A stretch of DNA of 14,952 nucleotides from CAYUEQ01 sp964443805 (GTDB lineage Bacteria; Bacillota_I; Bacilli_A; RF39; UBA660), in assembly GCA_964443805.1 (NCBI GenBank), contig CAYUEQ010000020.1, positions 1 through 14,952 of the forward strand, given 5' to 3'. The notes beneath the pieces were generated by a model. The model searched no databases, was not told where the DNA came from, and was given only the letters and a program-made list of their open reading frames with translations. Positions 1-6,357 of the stretch are shown one piece after another. How positions within the stretch are numbered: the stretch's first letter is position 1; each line of letters starts with the position of its first letter. Position numbers and translations under genes: made by a program.

Positions 1-2
1 CA

Positions 3-1943
3 AGTAGTTGGGGAACAGCAGTTAATGTTCAAGAAATGGTTTATGGGAATATGGGAGATGATTGTGGAACAGGTGTAGCATTTACTAGAAATCCTGCAAC
101 TGGTGAAAACAAATTATATGGAGAATATTTAATTAATGCTCAAGGAGAAGATGTAGTAGCTGGTATACGTACTCCAGAAGATATATCAACTCTAAAAGAA
201 TTAATGCCAAAAATTTATCAAGAATTTGTTGATCATTGTAAAACATTAGAAGAACATTACAAAGATATGCAAGATATGGAGTTTACTATTGAAAGTGGTA
301 AATTATATATGTTACAAACTAGATCTGGAAAAAGAACTGCTGAGGCAGCTTTAAAAATAGCAGTTGATTTAGTTGATGAGAAAATGATTTCGGAAGAGGA
401 AGCGATTCTAAGAGTTGATCCTAAACAGTTAGATCAATTATTACATCCAAAATTCGATCCTAAAAAGGAAGAATTAGCAGAAGTTATTACAACAGGACTA
501 GCAGCATCTCCTGGTGCAGCAACTGGTAAAATATATTTTAATGCTAAAGATGTATCTGAGGCAGTAAAAAGAGGAGAAAAAACTCTACTAGTTCGTTTAG
601 AAACTTCACCTGAAGATATTGAAGGTATGAATGATGCTGAAGGTATTTTAACTATTCGTGGAGGTATGACATCTCATGCTGCAGTAGTAGCAAGAGGTAT
701 GGGAACGTGTTGTGTCTGTGGAGCTGAAGATTTAACTATTAACGAAGAAACTAAAACATTAATAAATAAAGATGGAAAAGAATTTAAAGAAGGGGAGTAC
801 CTATCTTTAAATGGGACAACTGGAAAAGTATATGCTGGAAAAATAGATACTATTGAAACAGAAATAAGTGGAGATTTTGAAAAGTTAATGAGTTGGGCAG
901 ATAAAGTTAGAACACTTCAAGTTAGAACTAATGCTGATACTCCAAAAGATGCTAAACAAGCATTAGAATATGGAGCAGAAGGAATTGGATTATGTAGAAC
1001 TGAGCATATGTTCTTTGATGAAAAAAGAGTATTTAATTTTCGTAAAATGATTGTCGCTAGTACACTTGAAGAAAGAGAAAAAGCTCTAGCTGATATTCTT
1101 CCATACCAAAGAAAAGACTTTGAAGATATATATCGTGCAATGGATGGTCTACCAGTAGTAATACGTTATTTAGATCCACCATTACATGAATTCTTACCAA
1201 CAAAAGATAATGAAGTAAAAGAATTAGCTAATGATTTAGATTTAAGTTTTGAAGAATTAAAATCTAGAGTAAAATCATTACATGAAACAAATCCAATGAT
1301 GGGACATCGTGGTTGTCGTATAGCAATTTCTTATCCAGAAATAGCTCGTATGCAGACAACTGCAATTATTGAAGCAGCAATTACTGTTAATAAAGAAGGA
1401 ATAAAAACTGTTCCTGAAATGATGATTCCACTTGTTGGAGATGTAAAAGAATTAGAATATGTTAAAGATATAGTTGTAACTACAGCTGATGAATTAATCA
1501 AAAACTCAGGTGTAGATATGCATTATGAAGTTGGAACAATGATTGAAATACCAAGAGCAGCAATGACTGCAGATGTTATTGCAAAACACGCAGACTTCTT
1601 CTCATTTGGAACAAATGATTTGACTCAATATTCATATGGATTCTCAAGAGATGATGCATCTAAATTCTTAAATGACTATTATGAAACAAAAGTATTTGAA
1701 CAAGATCCTTTTGAAAGATTAGATCAAACTGGTGTTGGAGAATTAATGAAAATAGCAGTTGAAAGAGGAAGACAAGGAAATCCTAATATAACACTAGGTA
1801 TATGTGGTGAACATGGAGGAGAAGCATCAAGTGTTGAATTTTGTCATAATATTGGACTAGATTATGTATCTTGTTCTCCATTTAGAGTTCCGCTTGCAAG
1901 ACTTGCAGCAGCTCAAGCTAAACTTAAAGAAAAACATGATTAA
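3..1943 (+). CDS. ppdK: Pyruvate, phosphate dikinase, 5' end cut by window
   Basis: Interconverts pyruvate, ATP and phosphate with PEP, AMP and pyrophosphate in the cytosol, at the pyruvate/PEP node of glycolysis. The frame is open from base 3 (S-S-W-G-T-A-V-N-V-Q-E-M), so the ATG at 36 is internal and the real start lies upstream of the window. Visible parts are the end of the ATP-grasp domain (GDDCGTGVAFTRNP), the swivelling phosphohistidine domain (GGMTSHAAVVARGMG, His codon 675-677) and the C-terminal PEP/pyruvate TIM barrel (IGLCRTEHMFF, SFGTNDLTQYSYGFSRDD, GICGEHGG with the catalytic Cys codon at 1803-1805). Aligning this His and Cys to His455 and Cys831 of the Clostridium symbiosum enzyme (numbers from memory) gives the same offset of 230 residues for both. 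The full protein should therefore be about 876 residues, normal length with no indel between the sites. No neighbour suggests an operon; a terminator follows directly. Confidence 0.97.
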   Translation, partial: SSWGTAVNVQEMVYGNMGDDCGTGVAFTRNPATGENKLYGEYLINAQGEDVVAGIRTPEDISTLKELMPKIYQEFVDHCKTLEEHYKDMQDMEFTIESGKLYMLQTRSGKRTAEAALKIAVDLVDEKMISEEEAILRVDPKQLDQLLHPKFDPKKEELAEVITTGLAASPGAATGKIYFNAKDVSEAVKRGEKTLLVRLETSPEDIEGMNDAEGILTIRGGMTSHAAVVARGMGTCCVCGAEDLTINEETKTLINKDGKEFKEGEYLSLNGTTGKVYAGKIDTIETEISGDFEKLMSWADKVRTLQVRTNADTPKDAKQALEYGAEGIGLCRTEHMFFDEKRVFNFRKMIVASTLEEREKALADILPYQRKDFEDIYRAMDGLPVVIRYLDPPLHEFLPTKDNEVKELANDLDLSFEELKSRVKSLHETNPMMGHRGCRIAISYPEIARMQTTAIIEAAITVNKEGIKTVPEMMIPLVGDVKELEYVKDIVVTTADELIKNSGVDMHYEVGTMIEIPRAAMTADVIAKHADFFSFGTNDLTQYSYGFSRDDASKFLNDYYETKVFEQDPFERLDQTGVGELMKIAVERGRQGNPNITLGICGEHGGEASSVEFCHNIGLDYVSCSPFRVPLARLAAAQAKLKEKHD

Positions 1944-1957
1944 TTTCATGTTTTTTT
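1930..1957 (+). terminator. Intrinsic terminator of ppdK
   Basis: Perfect 9-bp stem AAAACATGA (1931-1939) with TCATGTTTT (1946-1954), loop TTAATT, then more T. One more A-T pair closes at 1930/1955. The stop codon TAA (1941-1943) sits in the loop. The stem is A+T-rich, so it may be weak. Confidence 0.65.
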
Positions 1958-2001
1958 AAACTCTATAATGATTCCACCGTGTTAGAAATCAAATATTTTA
2001 A

Positions 2002-2007
2002 TATACT
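2002..2007 (+). promoter_or_regulatory. Possible -10 for the holin/M23 cassette
   Basis: TATACT lies 28 bases before the 2036 start codon, in the gap after the ppdK terminator. No convincing -35 is present (GTGTTA at 17-base spacing). The placement fits, but the call rests on one hexamer in A+T-rich DNA. Confidence 0.3.
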
Positions 2008-2035
2008 ATTACAAAACCATTAAAGGAGAAAAAAC

Positions 2036-2389
2036 ATGGATGAAATTATAAAAATAGTAATTGATTATGGTGTTACTAGCATTATAATTGTATCTTTATT
2101 CTATTTAAGTTTTAAATATATACCTAAAATAATTGATATTTCGATGGAAAGAATGAAGAAAAGAGATTATCGAGATGAATTGTTAAAATTACAAATAGAA
2201 AGTAATACGCAAGCATTAAAGTCGGTAGAAAAAGTTGTAGAGTACAATACAGTAATAATCCAACAAAACACTGATCATCGATATAAATTTGATGATGAAA
2301 TAAAAGAATTAAAAGAAATGGTTAATGAATATGTAAGTAAAACGAGTAAAATCGTTGATGAACTACATAAATGTCGAGGTGAATTATGA
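2036..2389 (+). CDS. Small membrane protein with coiled-coil tail, holin-like (BhlA/UviB-type layout)
   Basis: A protein of 117 residues. The N-terminus carries one predicted membrane segment (about residues 11-31, IIIVSLFYLSFKYI), then a basic stretch (MKKRDYR, 40-46), then a charged, heptad-rich helical tail to the end (about 47-113). This layout, one N-terminal membrane helix plus a charged coiled-coil tail, is that of BhlA/UviB-type phage and bacteriocin holins. The resemblance is in architecture only; no diagnostic motif was recognised. SD AAAGGAG precedes the ATG. Its TGA stop overlaps the next start (ATGA), and a third gene encoding an M23 peptidase follows in the same way. This is the classic order of holin genes before an endolysin, so a role in letting the peptidase cross the membrane is inferred. 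It could instead be an anchor or scaffold protein for the peptidase. Confidence 0.6.
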   Translation: MDEIIKIVIDYGVTSIIIVSLFYLSFKYIPKIIDISMERMKKRDYRDELLKLQIESNTQALKSVEKVVEYNTVIIQQNTDHRYKFDDEIKELKEMVNEYVSKTSKIVDELHKCRGEL

Positions 2390-2598
2390 AAATAACTGAA
2401 AAAATAGCTAAATTAATTGACTTAAAATCAATAGTAACATTTCTTTTAACTCTAACACTTTCAATCTTATTAATAATATCTTTAATTCAAAGTAAAGAAC
2501 TTAATAATGAATTGTTAGTTTTATTTAGTACTACTTATGGCGCTATTATAACTTATTTCTTTACAAGAAAAAATAATAATGGAGAAGATAAAAAATGA
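2386..2598 (+). CDS. Two-helix small membrane protein, putative phage-type holin
   Basis: A protein of 70 residues with two predicted membrane helices (about 16-34, IVTFLLTLTLSILLIISLI; about 42-59, ending in ITYFFT) and a basic, polar C-terminal tail (RKNNNGEDKK). The size, the two-helix hairpin and the charged tail fit small phage holins. The K-S-I-V-T opening of helix 1 and the aromatic end of helix 2 resemble a small protein often found beside lysins in Firmicutes prophages (from memory). SD GAGGTGA lies at 2376-2382 inside the previous gene. The start overlaps the upstream stop and the stop overlaps the downstream start, so all three genes should be translationally coupled. The holin function is inferred from size, topology and context. 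Confidence 0.6.
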   Translation: MKITEKIAKLIDLKSIVTFLLTLTLSILLIISLIQSKELNNELLVLFSTTYGAIITYFFTRKNNNGEDKK

Positions 2599-3326
2599 AA
2601 TATCCACTTCAATATATAAATATTACAAATAGTTTTAGTAATAAGCATAAAGGTGTAGACTTTGGTTGGAATAATTCTATTGGTAAACACCAACCAATTT
2701 ATAGCTGTGATGAAGGAATTGTTATATCAGTTGAAAAACAATCATTAGGTGGAAATGTTATTTATATAAAGCATTTAAATAATATGGTAAGTGTTTATGG
2801 CCATTTACAAAACAATAGTATTAGAGTAAAAGTAAATGATAAAGTTAAAAAGTATCAACATATAGCTAATATGGGAGATTCTGGAGTAGTTTCTGGGCCA
2901 CATTTACACTTTGGGCTATACAAACCTAATAGTAACCACTATCAAGCTGAAAACGCCTTAAATCCCCTTGATTATTTATATATTTACTCGAATCAAATAA
3001 TTGACCCTAAATCTAAAGATATAAGTAACATTAAAAAATACAATCCTTTCCCAGTATATAATAAAGGCTATTATAAATGTCTAGCTAATATGAAAATAAG
3101 AACTTTACCAAGCGTTGATGCTAAAGAAGTAAAAGTTAAAGATACAACTAAAAAAGCTAAGTCAGCTTTAATAAGTAAAAAGAATAATGATAATGCTGTA
3201 TTTAGAAAAAACACTAAGTTTACTGCCCTAGAAATAATATATCAACCAGACAGCATTTGGAGCAGAACACCAAATGGATACATATGTATTCAAGATTTAG
3301 AACATAAATATTGTGTAAGAGTATAA
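2595..3326 (+). CDS. M23 zinc metallopeptidase (endolysin-like) with C-terminal SH3-like domain
   Basis: A protein of 243 residues. The N-terminal half is a LytM/M23 peptidase, a family that cleaves peptide cross-bridges in peptidoglycan. All the expected zinc and catalytic residues are visible: H18 and D22 in HKGVD, H70 in YGHL, and H103 and H105 in GPHLHFGLY. Residues from about 155 to the end (starting near GYYKCLANMKIRTLP) look like an SH3-type wall-binding domain, which is a tentative call. There is no signal peptide and no membrane segment: the protein starts directly with the peptidase fold. That is unusual for a housekeeping M23 protein and typical of a phage endolysin that leaves the cell through holin pores, and two holin-like genes sit just upstream. 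The ATG overlaps the previous stop, with SD GGAG at 2581-2584. A strong terminator ends the cassette. Confidence 0.85.
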   Translation: MKYPLQYINITNSFSNKHKGVDFGWNNSIGKHQPIYSCDEGIVISVEKQSLGGNVIYIKHLNNMVSVYGHLQNNSIRVKVNDKVKKYQHIANMGDSGVVSGPHLHFGLYKPNSNHYQAENALNPLDYLYIYSNQIIDPKSKDISNIKKYNPFPVYNKGYYKCLANMKIRTLPSVDAKEVKVKDTTKKAKSALISKKNNDNAVFRKNTKFTALEIIYQPDSIWSRTPNGYICIQDLEHKYCVRV

Positions 3327-3335
3327 TTATTAAAC

Positions 3336-3370
3336 AAAAAGACTATTATCATAATTGAATAGTCTTTTTT
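3336..3370 (+). terminator. Intrinsic terminator of the holin/M23 cassette
   Basis: Perfect 12-bp stem AAAAAGACTATT (3336-3347) with AATAGTCTTTTT (3358-3369), loop of 10 bases, ending in a T run. It lies 9 bases after the stop codon. Confidence 0.85.
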
Positions 3371-3378
3371 ATTTAGTT

Positions 3379-3387
3379 TGTTATAAT
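3379..3387 (+). promoter_or_regulatory. Extended -10 promoter of the TrmH-family gene
   Basis: TGTTATAAT is a consensus extended -10 (TG-n-TATAAT) just after the preceding terminator and 45 bases before the start codon. No good -35 is visible; that region overlaps the terminator stem. Confidence 0.45.
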
Positions 3388-3431
3388 TATAGTAATAAAT
3401 TGATTTTTAAATATATTTTGGAGGGATAGTA

Positions 3432-4232
3432 ATGTCTAAAATTGAAAAAAATGTAAGTAAATCTAATATAGTAATTAAAACATTAAGAAAAAATATCAAA
3501 AATAATAAAGATAAAGATTTATTTATAGTCGATGATATATCAATAATAGAAGTAGTATTAAAAAACAATTTACATATTAACGAATTGTTTTATTGTGAAG
3601 AAAGAATAAATAATAAAGATACTATTAATTTATTAGAAAAAATTAAAGAAAAGAGTCAAGAAATATATAAAGTAACTGATGCAGTGTTTTCTTTACTAGC
3701 ACAAAAAAAGAATTCTCAAGGAATTATTATAACTGTTAATAATGTCCTACTTAATAAAGATACTACTGATTTAAATAAATACAAAAGGGCGTTGGTTACT
3801 GATGGAATTGAAACACCTGGTAATTTAGGCACAATTTATCGTACAGCTGATGCTACAAACTTTGATTTAATTATCAATGTTGATTCTGTAACAAATATAA
3901 ATAACAGTAAATGTATCCATAGTAGTAGGGGAATGATATTTAATATACCTACAATAAACTGTGATTATGATTTTGCTCAAAAATTAATAAATAATAGTAA
4001 TATAAAACCATATCTAGGTGAACCAGATAAAGGAGTAAATTGTTTTAATAATAAATTTGAAGAAAAAGTAATTATAGTTGTTGGTAATGAAAGATATGGT
4101 ATTAACGAAGGATGGTACAATAATCCTCATAAAAAAACATATATACCAATGAGCGGTTATATGAAATCATTAAACGTAGGAGTTGCAACATCAATTTTAA
4201 TGTATCAAGTAGCAAAAGATGATTATAAATAA
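3432..4232 (+). CDS. SpoU/TrmH-family RNA 2'-O-methyltransferase
   Basis: SAM-dependent ribose methylation of rRNA or tRNA by a SPOUT (trefoil-knot) enzyme. The protein has 266 residues, normal for the two-domain RlmB/TsnR type. An N-terminal substrate-binding region (about 1-110, with VDDISIIEVVL) is followed by the three SpoU motifs: motif 1, ETPGNLGTIYRTAD (127-140), with N131 and R137; motif 2, VVGNERYGI (216-224); motif 3, YIPMSGYMKSLNVGVA (237-252). Motif 3 usually reads SLNVSVA, and here the second Ser is Gly. SD TTGGAGGG lies about 10 bases before ATG. It stands alone, with its own extended -10 upstream. The exact RNA target cannot be read from the sequence, so no symbol is given. Confidence 0.92.
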   Translation: MSKIEKNVSKSNIVIKTLRKNIKNNKDKDLFIVDDISIIEVVLKNNLHINELFYCEERINNKDTINLLEKIKEKSQEIYKVTDAVFSLLAQKKNSQGIIITVNNVLLNKDTTDLNKYKRALVTDGIETPGNLGTIYRTADATNFDLIINVDSVTNINNSKCIHSSRGMIFNIPTINCDYDFAQKLINNSNIKPYLGEPDKGVNCFNNKFEEKVIIVVGNERYGINEGWYNNPHKKTYIPMSGYMKSLNVGVATSILMYQVAKDDYK

Positions 4233-4252
4233 TTAAATTAGATTATATACAT

Positions 4253-4278
4253 AAAAAAACCTTGAATATTCAAGGTTT
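4253..4278 (-). terminator. Terminator of tRNA-Ser, possibly shared with the TrmH gene
   Basis: Palindrome AAACCTTGAA (4257-4266) and TTCAAGGTTT (4269-4278). Read on the minus strand, the A run at 4253-4259 becomes a T run directly after the stem, as expected for an intrinsic terminator 12 bases beyond the tRNA. On the plus strand the tail is only TTTGATTAA, so termination of the TrmH gene here would be weaker. Confidence 0.75.
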
Positions 4279-4290
4279 GATTAACATTAA

Positions 4291-4382
4291 TGGCGGAGCA
4301 GGAGAGATTTGAACTCTCGCGCCGGGAAACCCGACCTACACCCTTAGCAGGGGCGCCTCTTCAGCCTCTTGAGTACTGCTCC
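4291..4382 (-). tRNA. tRNA-Ser (anticodon GCU), CCA encoded
   Basis: A 92-base class II tRNA that folds fully by eye. The acceptor stem is GGAGCAG/CTGCTCC, discriminator G, and CCA is encoded (4291-4293). The D stem is CTC/GAG. The anticodon stem is CGCCC/GGGTG with loop CTGCTAA, so the anticodon is GCU, reading AGC and AGU. The long variable arm has stem GTCGGG/CCCGGC (one G-U) around TTT. The T arm is GAGAG-TTCAAAT-CTCTC. It has its own promoter just upstream and a terminator 12 bases downstream. Confidence 0.97.
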
Positions 4383-4401
4383 ATAAAATTAACATAAGCT
4401 A

Positions 4402-4430
4402 ATTTTACAATATTTATTACAGATAGTCAA
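4402..4430 (-). promoter_or_regulatory. Strong sigma-A type promoter of tRNA-Ser
   Basis: On the minus strand, TTGACT (4425-4430), a 17-base spacer and TAAAAT (4402-4407). The expected transcript start is near 4394, about 12 bases before the tRNA. The -35 hexamer abuts the stop codon of the upstream lipoprotein gene (4431-4433), so the tRNA can be expressed separately. Confidence 0.75.
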
Positions 4431-5297
4431 TTACTCATATGCTTCTTTTTTTATTAAATCAATATTTGCTCTTAATATATCTAAGTAAGTTACTTGATCT
4501 TTTCTTTCTTGATCAGTTAATGTAGTAGCAACTTTGATTTCAGTTAATGATACTTTAGTATTTTTTACAAAACTTTCAACAGTTTCACTTAAACTTTGAC
4601 CTTCAGTAACAAATATATGAGAAACAGAATCACCTGATATTAAATCACTTACTTTTTTCTTGGTAATAGATGTAACTTCTGAATCTCTTTCTAGATAAAT
4701 AATATCAAACCCATATTTTTCTAAAAATTTAAACATTTTACTACCAACTACTAATGTTTTATTAGTAGCATTTTCTGCTATTATCTTTAATTCAGCATCA
4801 AATTCTGAAAGTTTAACTTTTAATTCTTCATAGTTGTTATCTATTTCTTCTCTAATATATTTATTTGAAATATATTCTTTTAAACTATTTCTAATATTTT
4901 GAGCGGCCATTAAATAATTGGAAGGAGATATCCATAATTCTTCGATTGAACTATTGTATTCTAGCCCTTGAGAAACATCAATAATTTTAATTTTATTATT
5001 GGTGTTTAGAAAATCTGCAGCTATTTTCTTTTCATCGCTTAAACCGTTGTAGACAAATAAAGCTACTTGTGAGTAATTTTCTACTTGTTTTTTTGTTAGA
5101 GTGTATTCATTTACATCTACACCATTTGGATAGATACTGTTTACATTAGAATTATAACCGTATATTTCTTCGACTAAAAACTCTATGGGATAAATAGTTG
5201 TGTAAACTTCTACATCTTCTAAATCATCTCTTTTGAAACAACCTGCAGCAATTATCATTAAACTTATTGTTGCGATAATAAATATTAACTTTTTCAT
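4431..5297 (-). CDS. ZnuA/TroA-like metal-binding lipoprotein lacking the usual His ligands
   Basis: A protein of 288 residues with a type II signal peptide (MKKLIFIIATISLMIIAAGC, lipid-modified Cys20), so it is membrane-anchored outside the cell. The rest follows cluster A-I substrate-binding proteins of zinc/manganese ABC transporters: YPNGVDVNEYTLT (57-67) for P-G-D-x-H-E-Y-x-P, a long connecting helix (about 135-175), KYGFDIIYLERDSEVT, HIFVTEGQS (227-235), and the C-terminal YLDILRANIDLIKK. The expected histidines are absent: N63 replaces the first, ELWISP (120-125) replaces the motif that normally has a His before W, and G185 stands near the third. The only His is H227. E232 and D262 could match the acidic ligands of Mn-type proteins. 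SD AAGGAG lies inside yidD, and the start overlaps the yidD stop (ATGA). No permease or ATPase gene is nearby. Metal binding is doubtful. Confidence 0.8.
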   Translation of the reverse strand: MKKLIFIIATISLMIIAAGCFKRDDLEDVEVYTTIYPIEFLVEEIYGYNSNVNSIYPNGVDVNEYTLTKKQVENYSQVALFVYNGLSDEKKIAADFLNTNNKIKIIDVSQGLEYNSSIEELWISPSNYLMAAQNIRNSLKEYISNKYIREEIDNNYEELKVKLSEFDAELKIIAENATNKTLVVGSKMFKFLEKYGFDIIYLERDSEVTSITKKKVSDLISGDSVSHIFVTEGQSLSETVESFVKNTKVSLTEIKVATTLTDQERKDQVTYLDILRANIDLIKKEAYE

Positions 5298-5518
5298 TTT
5301 TTCTCCTTTTTTAGTGGTACTGGATCAAAACCATATGTTCCTCCAGGACGGCATTTAAATATGCGTTTTATACCTAAATATGTTCCTTTTAATGATCCGT
5401 GTTCGTTTATTGCATCTATCATATAAGTAGAGCATGTAGGTATATGACGACAATATAAATGAGATTCAAAAGGAATAGACTTATATATATTTACCATTTT
5501 TATTAATATTTTTTTCAT
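5294..5518 (-). CDS. yidD: Membrane protein insertion efficiency factor YidD
   Basis: YidD is a small peripheral membrane protein that aids insertion of proteins by YidC. The family core is clear: CRHIPTCSTYMIDAINEHGSLKGTYLGIKRIFKCRPGG followed by GFDPVPLKK, including the three conserved Cys positions of the family. The frame allows starts at 5542, 5518 and 5497. The start at 5518 gives MKKILIKMVNIYKSI..., which matches the usual YidD N-terminus (MKKLLI-type) and a normal length of 74 residues. A TATAAT at 5528-5533 (minus strand) would also place the 5542 start upstream of transcription. No clear SD is seen for any of the starts. The gene overlaps the following lipoprotein gene by 4 bases. 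In many genomes yidD sits with rpmH, rnpA and yidC; here it does not. Confidence 0.9.
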   Translation of the reverse strand: MKKILIKMVNIYKSIPFESHLYCRHIPTCSTYMIDAINEHGSLKGTYLGIKRIFKCRPGGTYGFDPVPLKKEKK

Positions 5519-5583
5519 AAAACATCTATTATATTTTAACATATAATATTTAATTTTAAAAACTATTTTAATTTTTTACATAA

Positions 5584-5605
5584 AAACTCTCACTAAAGAG
5601 AGTTT
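5584..5605. repeat. Hairpin-forming inverted repeat between divergent yidD and rnc
   Basis: Perfect 8-bp inverted repeat AAACTCTC (5584-5591) and GAGAGTTT (5598-5605) with a 6-base gap. It lies upstream of two divergent genes, where no gene end needs a terminator. T runs on either side are poor. It may be an operator, a remnant terminator, or the end of an unrecognised short transcript. The rest of 5543-5651 is plain A+T-rich sequence. Confidence 0.45.
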
Positions 5606-5651
5606 ATTTTAATGCAAATAATTACTTTTGGATATTAAATTTAAAAATTAT

Positions 5652-5679
5652 TTGTTTTTAGTTAAACCTTTGATATAAT
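5652..5679 (+). promoter_or_regulatory. Promoter of the rnc-smc operon
   Basis: TTGTTT (5652-5657), a 16-base spacer and a full extended -10, TGATATAAT (5671-5679). The expected transcript start is near 5686. This puts the first in-frame ATG (5678) inside the promoter and supports the start at 5696. Confidence 0.6.
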
Positions 5680-5695
5680 GGTCATGGTGAATATT

Positions 5696-6349
5696 ATGCA
5701 TAAATTACTAGAAAAATACGGAATTGTTATAAATAATAAAGAGTTATTAATGGCCGCTTTGACTCATAGTTCTTATTCTAATGAGCATGAGGCGGAGAAT
5801 TATGAGAGGTTAGAATTTTTAGGAGATAGTGTTTTACAACTTTCTATAAGTGATTATCTTTATAAAAACACTGAATTAGACGAAGGTGAAATGAGTAAAT
5901 TAAGAGCATCTTTTGTTTGTGAACAAGCTCTAGCTTTTTATTCTAAGAAATTAAAAATAGATAAAGAGCTAAGAGTAGGGCATGGTCAATCTAAAAATAT
6001 TAATGATGCGATAATAGCAGATGCTTTTGAAAGTGTCTTAGGAGCTATTTATTTAGAGCATGATTTTAATAAAACCAAAAAATTTATTCAAGACTTTATA
6101 GTGCCATACATAGAAAAAGATTTTCATTTCTTTGGGGACTATAAATCAATGTTACAAGAAATAGTTCAAACAACTAATAAATCAGTAGAGTATGTAGTTG
6201 TTAAAGAAATTGGTCCAGCTCATAAGAAGAAATTTAAAGTTGAAGTTAAAATTGGTGGACTAACTTATGGTACTGGTATAGGTAAAAACAAAAAACAAGC
6301 AGAACAATATGCAGCATTAGATGCAATTAATAAACAAGCAAATATGTAG
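5696..6349 (+). CDS. rnc: Ribonuclease III
   Basis: Double-strand-specific endoribonuclease that processes rRNA precursors and structured mRNAs in the cytosol. With the start at 5696 the protein has 217 residues, typical for the family. The catalytic domain holds the signature ERLEFLGDSVL (E40, D44) and the second metal-binding pair in DAFESVLGAIYLE (D109, E112). A double-stranded RNA-binding domain follows (about 149-215, DYKSMLQEIVQ ... KNKKQAEQYAALDAI). In-frame ATGs also exist at 5678 and 5684, but an extended -10 covers 5671-5679, and GGTGA (5685-5689) is a good SD six bases before 5696. The product then begins MHKLLEKYGI, as RNase III usually does. smc follows after 8 bases, with its SD overlapping the rnc stop. 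Confidence 0.96.
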   Translation: MHKLLEKYGIVINNKELLMAALTHSSYSNEHEAENYERLEFLGDSVLQLSISDYLYKNTELDEGEMSKLRASFVCEQALAFYSKKLKIDKELRVGHGQSKNINDAIIADAFESVLGAIYLEHDFNKTKKFIQDFIVPYIEKDFHFFGDYKSMLQEIVQTTNKSVEYVVVKEIGPAHKKKFKVEVKIGGLTYGTGIGKNKKQAEQYAALDAINKQANM

Positions 6350-6357
6350 GTGAGAAA

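Noticed and set aside
36..38. ATG at 36 as the start of ppdK
   Set aside because: The frame is open upstream to base 3 with conserved family sequence, and the protein would lack most of its ATP-grasp domain.
2036..3326. The cassette as part of a full prophage
   Set aside because: No structural, packaging, replication or integrase genes flank it. The Xer gene at 13342 has housekeeping form and is 10 kb away.
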